A stretch of DNA of 46,218 bases from positions 1 through 46,218 of the forward strand of contig JAGWOC010000021.1 in NCBI GenBank assembly GCA_028872875.1, written 5' to 3'. How positions within the stretch are numbered: the stretch's first letter is position 1; every line of letters starts with the position of its first letter. Below the pieces are notes generated by a model. The model was given only the letters and a program-made list of their open reading frames with translations, had not been told where the DNA came from and searched no databases. This document shows positions 22,942-29,415 of the stretch, piece by piece. This DNA comes from Chloroflexota bacterium. Its GTDB lineage: Bacteria > Chloroflexota > Dehalococcoidia > DSTF01 > JACRBR01. The position numbers and the translations under genes are program-made.

Positions 22942-23930
22942 GCGCGGGACGCTCCCCGCGCGGCCGCCGCCACCGCCGCGCGGGCCGCCGCCGGCGTGCC
23001 GGGAGGGATCGCGCAGCCGGCCGTGAGGAAGAGGCCGTCGCCCACCGCCAGCGCGTCGAGCGCCTGCGCGCGCACCTCGTCGAGCGGCATCGTCTGCAGG
23101 CGCGTGTGGTCGATGCCGCCCATCAGCGCCTTCGGCGTGCGCGTCCGGATATCGCGCAGGCTCGGGTTGCCCGCGCCGCGGTCGGCCCAGTTGAACGCCG
23201 CGACCGGATAGTCAAGCAGCGCGTCGAGCATGTTGTGCTCGCGGCAGACGTGGAGGATGTTGAACGGCGCCTGTCCCACCGTGCCCAGCACTTCGAGGTC
23301 GTACGGGCGCCCGAAGGTGCGATAGAACGCCTCGTCGCACGTGTCGCGGCTCGCCCAGCGCAGTGGCGCGAAGAAGATGCCGGCCGCGCCGGCGGCGATG
23401 CTGGCGCGCGCGTAGGCCGAAAGCGTCACCGTAACGGCGTGCAGGGCGGCGTGGGCGGCGTCCGCGTCGCCCTCCGCCAGGGCATGGAACGCGGCGTCCG
23501 AGCCGCAGAGCTGCGCCACGACCGAGAGCGGCGAGAATACCGTGTGGACGACGTCGACATCGCCAGCGTCCCGCACGAGCATCCACAACGCGCGCAGGTG
23601 CTCGCCGAACACGCCCGTTCGCGGGTCGAGCGGCGTGACGGCGCGCAGGCCTTCCGCGTCGTGCACGGCGGCGGCAGTCAGCCGCGGCTGCCGCTGATCC
23701 GTTGGACGCTCGTAGGCGTTGCCCCACGCCTCCCCGAAGTACGTCGCCCGCGGGTTGAATTTGATGAAGTCCCACTCGAAGCCGCGGTAGGCGTCGAGCG
23801 TCGCCGCCACAAGCTCCTCCGCCGTCCACTCGCGCAGGAAGTCGTGGCCCCAGAGGGCCACCGGCGCGTGGTCGACGGGCGCGCCTGCGAGCGCCGCCCG
23901 GACGCGCTCACGCTTCGTCATGTCTGCCAT
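22938..23930 (-). CDS. URO-D family protein (uroporphyrinogen decarboxylase fold)
   Basis: The ATG at 23930 has GAGGAG eight bases upstream. A longer frame to 24098 runs into the next gene and is rejected. The 330-residue protein begins MADMTKRERVRAALAG, the usual opening of URO-D/MtaA-like proteins, and has WDFIKFNPRATYFGEAWG, CREHNMLDALLDYPV and KALMGGIDH. Members include HemE and the methyltransferases of methyl-corrinoid systems. This one is shorter and lacks the HemE N-terminal substrate motif as far as I can see, so it is more likely a methyltransferase-type member. It is co-translated with a serine hydrolase. Confidence 0.8.
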   Translation of the reverse strand: MADMTKRERVRAALAGAPVDHAPVALWGHDFLREWTAEELVAATLDAYRGFEWDFIKFNPRATYFGEAWGNAYERPTDQRQPRLTAAAVHDAEGLRAVTPLDPRTGVFGEHLRALWMLVRDAGDVDVVHTVFSPLSVVAQLCGSDAAFHALAEGDADAAHAALHAVTVTLSAYARASIAAGAAGIFFAPLRWASRDTCDEAFYRTFGRPYDLEVLGTVGQAPFNILHVCREHNMLDALLDYPVAAFNWADRGAGNPSLRDIRTRTPKALMGGIDHTRLQTMPLDEVRAQALDALAVGDGLFLTAGCAIPPGTPAAARAAVAAAARGASRA

Positions 23931-24094
23931 CGCGCATCTCCTCAGACTGGTACGCGTATCATGCGCCAGCGCGGCGCCGCGTTCAAGCCGTGTCCCGCCG
24001 CGCCCGCTGCGGCGAGCGCCAGCGGCGCCCGCGCGGCTGCCGCCGAACGCCGGGCGGCGATCGCGCACGCGACCCCGTGGCCACAACGATGTCT

Positions 24095-24565
24095 TCACAC
24101 CGCGGCCCTTGCGATCGCCGCGCGGACGACGGTTGGGGGATCAGCGCCGTCCTCGGGGACCTGCGCGATGCCGGCGCGCCAATTACGCCGCTCTTGTCCG
24201 GCGCTTCTCACGACGAGGTCTGCCGCCAGGCGGTGCGCCACCACGCGCGCGCTGGCCGCATCGGTCTCCGGCAGCAACGCGACGAGCGTGCCGTCGCGCA
24301 AGGCCCCAATCTGGTCGCAGAACCGGAGCCGGACGCCGATGGCTTCAGCAGCGGTGGCGATCTCCTCCTGGCCCAGGGATTGGTTGGGCAGGCGCTGAGG
24401 GACGGCGCAGACGACCACGAGCGGACGGCCATACCGCGTCGCCCGGACGATCTCTTCTTCCAGGCGGTCCAGAATGTCTGGCTCCGAGAGGACGCGCGAC
24501 TTGGACGGTGGGTCGGCCGGTGTACCCGGCTCGCCGTCGCCGGTGCGGCGCTTGAACAGAGGCAT
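24095..24565 (-). CDS. Degenerate GGDEF-like domain protein
   Basis: This 156-residue protein looks like a diguanylate cyclase domain with its active site lost. It has DRLEEEIVRATRYGRPLVVV (the start of the GGDEF fold), then GALRDGTLVALLPETDAASA where active enzymes carry G(R/Y)-GGDEF-A-LLP, and finally WRAGIAQVPEDGADPPTVVR. It is unlikely to make c-di-GMP and could bind a nucleotide or a partner. On the minus strand a TACAAT box lies nine bases before the ATG, so the mRNA would have almost no leader. G+C is like that of its neighbours. Confidence 0.6.
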   Translation of the reverse strand: MPLFKRRTGDGEPGTPADPPSKSRVLSEPDILDRLEEEIVRATRYGRPLVVVCAVPQRLPNQSLGQEEIATAAEAIGVRLRFCDQIGALRDGTLVALLPETDAASARVVAHRLAADLVVRSAGQERRNWRAGIAQVPEDGADPPTVVRAAIARAAV

Positions 24566-24724
24566 CGCGGCGGCATTGTACCCCGCAGAGCAGCAGGTGC
24601 GCGGCAGCCTGGTGGTGGCGGACCCCGCCTCGTGGGGCCGCCTGGCCGGGCACCATCCCGCCTCCGTCGTCGACGTTCCGTCTCCAGTGTCGGACGCTTG
24701 AGCGCGTCGATGCTCCGCGACGTA

Positions 24725-24752
24725 TTGAACAGAGCGACCAAGCGGCTATGAT
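24725..24752 (+). promoter_or_regulatory. Promoter of the small basic-protein gene
   Basis: TTGAAC (24725-24730) and TATGAT (24747-24752) are 16 bases apart. Transcription should start near 24759, about 39 bases before the ATG at 24798. Confidence 0.6.
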
Positions 24753-24797
24753 GTGCCCATCCATCAGGAATGGTTGCACGAACTCTGGAGGACAAGG

Positions 24798-24896
24798 ATG
24801 CCAACCACGAAAAAGGCGGCAGCGAAGAAGACCAGCAGCAAGGCGGCGGCCACGTCCACGAAGAAGTCGGCCGCAAAGAAGAAGGCGAAGAAGTAG
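24798..24896 (+). CDS. Histone H1-like Lys/Ala-rich small protein (32 residues)
   Basis: The ATG at 24798 is preceded by CTGGAGGACAAG, a strong ribosome-binding site, and by a good promoter. The product starts MPTTKKAAAKKTSSKAAA and consists almost only of Lys, Ala, Ser and Thr, with no acidic residues. This composition is that of histone H1-like/AlgP-type C-terminal tails that bind DNA without a fixed structure. As a stand-alone peptide of 32 residues it would be a minimal nucleoid protein. A stem-loop follows 36 bases after the stop. Function is inferred from composition. Confidence 0.65.
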   Translation: MPTTKKAAAKKTSSKAAATSTKKSAAKKKAKK

Positions 24897-24932
24897 CACC
24901 TGCTCCAAAGCCTTCGCACGCGCGACGAACAT

Positions 24933-24960
24933 GGCCGCTCCCACGACAGTCGGAGCGGCC
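24933..24960. terminator. Stem-loop between convergent genes
   Basis: GGCCGCTCC (24933-24941) and GGAGCGGCC (24952-24960) form a perfect 9-bp stem with a ten-base loop. It separates the small basic-protein gene (plus) from the MacB-like operon end (minus). No T-run is present on either strand, so termination may need other factors. Confidence 0.45.
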
Positions 24961-24991
24961 GTCGCGTCTGGCGCAGCGCCGCCGCTGCGGG

Positions 24992-26311
24992 CTATTCGCG
25001 GCGCAGGGCCTCGATAGGATCGAGGCGGGCGGCGCGCCACGCGGGGTAGACGCCGAACACGAGGCCCGTGGCAGCCGACATCACCAGCCCGAGGATGATC
25101 CAGAGCGGGGTAATCACGTACGTGCTGCCGTTGACGGCGACGTGGAAGCTCGCGACGAGCAGGTTCACATGGAAGCTGAAGTCGCGCTGGAGGATGCGCG
25201 TCAGGCCGATGCCGGTGAGCACGCCGATGGCGCCGCCAAGCGTGGTGACGGTGAGCGCCTCGATGATGAACTGCATGAGGATGTCGCGGCGCTTGGCGCC
25301 TACGGCCTTGCGGATACCGATCTCGCGCGTGCGCTCGCTGACGGAGACGAGCATGATGTTCATGATGCCGATGCCGCCGACGACGAGCGAGATGGCGGCG
25401 ATGGAGACGAGCAGCACGCGGAGCGTGCGGGCGACGTCGGTGGCGGTCGAGAGCACGTCGGACTGCGACTGGATGGTGAAGTCGTCGGTGCTGACGGCGT
25501 GACGAGCCCGCAGGAGCTGGGCGATGTCCTGCTTCGCCTGGTGCACCTTCGACGTGTCGGAGAGCTTGATATTGATCTGGCTGATGTTCGTGAAGCCGCG
25601 GGGGTTGCGGATGAACGGGATGCGCGCCTGGAACGAGGGGAGCGGGACGAAGACGAGATTGTCCTGGTCGGCGGTGGCAGAGGCGCCTTTGGACTCCATG
25701 ACGCCGATGACGGTGAAGCTGAAGCCGACGGTGAAGGAGCCGGCGCCAACGGCGATGCGCACTGATTCGCCGACGGGATCCTTCGAGCCGAAGAGCTTCT
25801 GCGCCACGTTGGCGCCCAGGACGGTCACGAGCGCCTTCTTGGAGACATCATCGGCGGAGATGAAGCGGCCGTCGGCGTGGTAGAAGTCGCGCACGTGCTC
25901 GTAGGAGGGCTCCGTGCCGACGATGGTGGTGTCGACGTTCTGGCCGCGATAGATCACGTGCGCGCGGATTATGCTGCCGGCGCCGCCGGCCGTGCCCTGG
26001 GAGGCCATGCTGTCGATGTACGGGTACTGCTGCGCGGCGATGGCCTGCGCGTCCTCGTAGAAGAGACTGGGGCCGGAGCCGGGGATGCCTGTGGCGCCGG
26101 CGGTGGTGACGGAGCCGGGTCGCACGAAGAGCAGGTTGCTGCCGAGTCCGCGGATGCGGTTGGTGACGCCCTGCTGCGCGCCCTCGCCGGCGGCGGTGAG
26201 GGTGATCACGGCGCTGATGCCGATGATGATGCCGAGCATGGTGAGGAGCGTGCGCAGAATGTTGGTGCGCAGCGCGCCGATAGCGGTGAAGACGACATCA
26301 ATGATGCTCAT
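24992..26311 (-). CDS. MacB-like ABC transporter permease (FtsX/MacB family)
   Basis: This 439-residue protein has an N-terminal membrane segment (LLTMLGIIIGISAVITLTAA), a long extracytoplasmic MacB periplasmic-core domain (about 45-290), and three C-terminal segments with IGIMNIMLVSVSERTREIGI and KAVGAKRRDILMQFIIE, the family signature. MacB-type proteins do not move substrate through the membrane directly but drive export by mechanotransmission. The gene overlaps the ATPase gene by four bases and is the last gene of an adaptor-ATPase-permease operon. The natural substrate (peptide, toxin or lipoprotein) is unknown. Confidence 0.9.
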   Translation of the reverse strand: MSIIDVVFTAIGALRTNILRTLLTMLGIIIGISAVITLTAAGEGAQQGVTNRIRGLGSNLLFVRPGSVTTAGATGIPGSGPSLFYEDAQAIAAQQYPYIDSMASQGTAGGAGSIIRAHVIYRGQNVDTTIVGTEPSYEHVRDFYHADGRFISADDVSKKALVTVLGANVAQKLFGSKDPVGESVRIAVGAGSFTVGFSFTVIGVMESKGASATADQDNLVFVPLPSFQARIPFIRNPRGFTNISQINIKLSDTSKVHQAKQDIAQLLRARHAVSTDDFTIQSQSDVLSTATDVARTLRVLLVSIAAISLVVGGIGIMNIMLVSVSERTREIGIRKAVGAKRRDILMQFIIEALTVTTLGGAIGVLTGIGLTRILQRDFSFHVNLLVASFHVAVNGSTYVITPLWIILGLVMSAATGLVFGVYPAWRAARLDPIEALRRE

Positions 26312-27048
26312 GGCACGCCGCCGGAGGCGGGCGCGCCGGGCGGGCTCGACGGGGGCGGCGGCGCCGCGAAGCGCGGCACGTTCGGGGCGTCGTCGACGAT
26401 GCGCCCGTCGCGCAACGAGACGATGCGGCGGGTGCAGGCAGCGACGTCCGGCTCGTGGGTCACGAAGGCGATGGTGATGCCGCGGCGCTCGTTCAGCTCG
26501 CGGAAGAGCTCCATCACGTCGTGGCTGGTGGCGGTGTCGAGCGCGCCGGTGGGCTCGTCGGCGAGGATGATCGTCGGCTGGCCGACGAGCGCGCGGGCGA
26601 TGGCGACGCGCTGCTGCTGGCCACCGGAGAGCTGTGTGGGCTTGTGGTTCATGCGGTTGCCGAGGCCGACCATGCGCAACGCCGCCATCGCCAGCTTGCG
26701 CCGGTTCGAGACGCCGCGATACGAGAGCGGCATCGCGACCTGGTCGATGGCGTTGAGCCGGGGGAGCAGGTTGAACGACTGGAAGACGAAGCCGAGGCGG
26801 CGGTTGCGGACGTCGGCGAGCTGCGCATCGCCTAGACGCTGCACGTTGATGCCGTCGAGCTGGTAGACGCCGGTGGTGGGGCGGTCAAGGCAGCCGACGA
26901 TGTTCATCAGCGTCGACTTGCCGGAGCCCGAAGGCCCCATGATGGCGAGGAACTCGCCGTCGTGGATGTCGAGGTCGACGCCGCGGAGGGCGTGAACGCT
27001 CTCAGATCCGAGCTTGTACGACTTGGTGATCCCGCGCAGTCGGATCAT
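26308..27048 (-). CDS. MacB/LolD-type ABC transporter ATPase
   Basis: This 246-residue protein has Walker A GPSGSGKS (near 40), Q-loop FVFQSFNLLPRL, signature LSGGQQQR, Walker B IILADEPTGALD and the switch His in FVTHEPDV. The spacing fits the LolD/MacB subfamily that works with FtsX-like permeases. It starts seven bases after the adaptor stop and overlaps the permease start (ATGA), so the three genes are one operon. The last 25 residues are Pro/Ala-rich and lie outside the domain. Confidence 0.9.
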   Translation of the reverse strand: MIRLRGITKSYKLGSESVHALRGVDLDIHDGEFLAIMGPSGSGKSTLMNIVGCLDRPTTGVYQLDGINVQRLGDAQLADVRNRRLGFVFQSFNLLPRLNAIDQVAMPLSYRGVSNRRKLAMAALRMVGLGNRMNHKPTQLSGGQQQRVAIARALVGQPTIILADEPTGALDTATSHDVMELFRELNERRGITIAFVTHEPDVAACTRRIVSLRDGRIVDDAPNVPRFAAPPPPSSPPGAPASGGVP

Positions 27049-27054
27049 GGCGGG

Positions 27055-28941
27055 CTACTTGATACCGCCGGGCAGCGTTGGCTGGGGCGTGGGGCCGCCG
27101 GCGCCGGGCGAGGTGAGCGCCGGCACGACGACGGTGTCTCCTTCCGAGAGGCCCGAGAGCACCTCGACGTTGTCGTTGTCGGAGGCGCCGGTGGTGATCA
27201 CCTGCTCTTGCACCGTGCCGTTGCGGCGTACGTGCACGATCTGGTCGGTGCCGCGCAGGGTGATGGCGCGGGGCGGGATCGCGAGGACGTCGCGGTGGGA
27301 TTCGGTGATGATCTGGCCGCGCGCGTTCATGCCGGGTGCGGGACGGGTGGCGCCCGCGGGCACGATGAGCGACGCCTTCACCGGGTAGGTGACGACGCCC
27401 TGCGTGACAGTCGGGCTGAGGCCCACCTCGGTGATGACGAAGGCGTAGACCTTGCCCGGGATGCCATCGAAGATGACGCCGCCAGCCTTGCCGACGCTGA
27501 CGCTGGAGTAGTCCGTCTCACCGACGTCCATCTCCAACTGGAGCGCGCCCGGCGTGAGCAGGACGATCGCGGGGGTGGTGGAAGCCTGGCTGGAGAACTC
27601 GCCGACCTTTGCGTTGATCTGGGCGACGGTGCCGTCGAACGGCGCGATGATCTGCGCGTCGCGGATGCGGATGTCGGCGGCATCGACGGCGAGCCGCGCC
27701 GCGTAGACGGCTTCGCGCGCCTGGGCGACCTGGTTGGCAGTGGGGCCGCCAATGGTCTGGTCGCGCCCCGCCCGCGCGGCGGCGAGCGTCGCCGCGGCGC
27801 TGTCGACGGCGGCCTGGGCGTTGGCGCGCTGGAGGGCCGTGGGCCCCGCCTGGAGATCGGCGAGCTTCGCGTTCGCGGCGGCGAGGGCGGCCTGGGCGGA
27901 GGCGACGGCGGCGTCGGCGGCGGCCAGGTCATCGGCTGTGGGTCCGGCCTGGACCTGCGCGAGGCGCTGCTGGGCAGAGGCGAGCGCGGCCTGCGCGGAA
28001 GGCACGGCAGCCTGGGCAGAGGCGGCGGCATTGAGTGCGTTCAGGTAGGCGTTGTTGGCGGCAATCACGGCGGACGCGAGCGTGGCGTGGGCGCCGGCGA
28101 GTGCGCTGTCCATGAGCGTGGCATCGGCGCTGGAGATTGGCGTGGCGGAGACGGCGCAGAACGCCGGCGTCGCGTCGGCGGCGCAGTAGCCGGCCTCGGC
28201 CGACTTCAGGGACGCGATGGCGGTGGAGACGGCGTTCTGCGCGCTGGCAGCGCTGTTCTGTGCGGCGGTCAGGCCGGACTGGGCGGCCGTCACGGCGGCC
28301 TGCGCCGCGGCGAGGTCAGCGGCGTCGGGTGTGTTGCGGAGCGTGTCGCGGCTCGAGGTCGCGTTGACGAGCTGCGTCTGCGCTACCTGCACGGCCTGCT
28401 GCGCGGCGGCGAGGTCGGCCGCCTTCGGGCCGTCGAGAAGATCCTGCAGCGAGTTCTTCGCCTGTGTGAGCGCGGCCTCCGCCGAGGCGACGGCCTTGTC
28501 CGCGGCGGCGATGTCGGCGGCGGTGGGACCATCGAGCAGGTCCTGGAGCTTGAGCGACGCGGTGGTGAGATTGGCGCGCGCCGTCTGGGCGCTGTTGGCG
28601 AGACCGGCGGAGTCCAGCGCGGCGAGGATCTGGCCCTGCTTGACAACGTCGCCCACCTTCACATCGATGCGGGCCACCTTGCCGGACGTCTGGAACGTGA
28701 GGTCGCTGTTGAGCTGGGCCGCGGCGACGCCGGAAATGATGAGCGTGGAGCTGATGGTCTTCCGTGCCACCGTGACGTCTTGCGTGGGCCGGGTGGCGGT
28801 GGTGGTGCCGGTGAAGAAGAAGTAGTAGGCGGTGACGGTACCGGCGGCGACAAGCCCCAGCACGACCGCGAGCGAGATCAGACGCGCGCGCCAGCGATGC
28901 TCTTCGGGCGTGAGATCTTCATCGAGACGGAGCGCGTCCAA
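27055..28941 (-). CDS. MacA/HlyD-type efflux adaptor with long repetitive coiled coil
   Basis: The start is a TTG at 28941 with GGGAGG nine bases upstream. The 628-residue protein has one N-terminal membrane anchor, a biotinyl-lipoyl half (ARIDVKVGDVVKQGQILAAL), a very long Ala-rich coiled coil, then the other lipoyl half (IIAPFDGTVAQINAKVGEFS) and barrel/membrane-proximal domains. The coiled coil (about 120-430) carries six ~35-residue repeats, each led by G-P-T/K-x-x-D-L-A-A-A (LDGPTAADIAAA, LDGPKAADLAAA, QAGPTADDLAAA and others). Two Cys (GYCAADATPAFC) lie near the tip. MacA proteins are about 370-400 residues, so this one is unusually long. A TTGACG/TAGCGT promoter lies upstream. Confidence 0.85.
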   Translation of the reverse strand: MDALRLDEDLTPEEHRWRARLISLAVVLGLVAAGTVTAYYFFFTGTTTATRPTQDVTVARKTISSTLIISGVAAAQLNSDLTFQTSGKVARIDVKVGDVVKQGQILAALDSAGLANSAQTARANLTTASLKLQDLLDGPTAADIAAADKAVASAEAALTQAKNSLQDLLDGPKAADLAAAQQAVQVAQTQLVNATSSRDTLRNTPDAADLAAAQAAVTAAQSGLTAAQNSAASAQNAVSTAIASLKSAEAGYCAADATPAFCAVSATPISSADATLMDSALAGAHATLASAVIAANNAYLNALNAAASAQAAVPSAQAALASAQQRLAQVQAGPTADDLAAADAAVASAQAALAAANAKLADLQAGPTALQRANAQAAVDSAAATLAAARAGRDQTIGGPTANQVAQAREAVYAARLAVDAADIRIRDAQIIAPFDGTVAQINAKVGEFSSQASTTPAIVLLTPGALQLEMDVGETDYSSVSVGKAGGVIFDGIPGKVYAFVITEVGLSPTVTQGVVTYPVKASLIVPAGATRPAPGMNARGQIITESHRDVLAIPPRAITLRGTDQIVHVRRNGTVQEQVITTGASDNDNVEVLSGLSEGDTVVVPALTSPGAGGPTPQPTLPGGIK

Positions 28942-29027
28942 CTGAACCGCCTCCCAGATCCACCCGGCGCACCCGCCCGCAACACAGGGGCGGTCCGCAG
29001 GGCCCGCGGGGCCGTCGTCCGATGACG

Positions 29028-29056
29028 ACGCTAAGGCTTGGTGACTCTTACGTCAA
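29028..29056 (-). promoter_or_regulatory. Promoter candidate of the MacA-like operon
   Basis: On the minus strand TTGACG (29056-29051) and TAGCGT (29033-29028) are 17 bases apart. The TSS would lie near 29021, about 80 bases before the TTG start at 28941. The leader holds a short CGTCGT...ACGACG hairpin just after the -10 box. Confidence 0.45.
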
Positions 29057-29219
29057 CGGAAGAGTGTTGCATCCGAATGGGGCGCCAGCGTACGCGGGTC
29101 TCGCAGCGGTAGCGTAGCTCGTAGCGAAACACGGGTGCACGGTGAGGGTGGCCACGGCGTAGGCGCGCGTTGCCCACAGAGCGAGCCTCGGATACTCGCA
29201 GAAGGCGCGCGGAGGACGC

Positions 29220-29340
29220 ATGCCGGGAAGACGGGACGGGACGGCGCTCGTCACCGAGGTCACGCTGACCGCCGTGCTCGTCGCGGTGATTCTGGGCACC
29301 TCCGACGGCGCGAAGAGCGTGGGCACACCGGTGCGCTGGG
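29220..29340 (+). pseudogene. Possible aquaporin/MIP gene fragment
   Basis: An ATG at 29220 has GGAGGA upstream and is followed by a frame reading VTEVTLTAVLVAVILGTSDG and then AKSVGTPV. This matches the style of one transmembrane helix and loop of aquaporins (TE-xx-LT-x-LLV-xxILG). After about 40 codons the similarity ends and the frame runs into the UPF0182 gene. It is best read as a short remnant. No other part of an aquaporin is visible nearby. Confidence 0.3.
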
Positions 29341-29415
29341 GATTCCTCATCGACCGCGCGCAGGCCGTAGGCGCTCGCGGCGCATGGGTTAGACTCCGGG
29401 CGGAAGGGATCGCGA

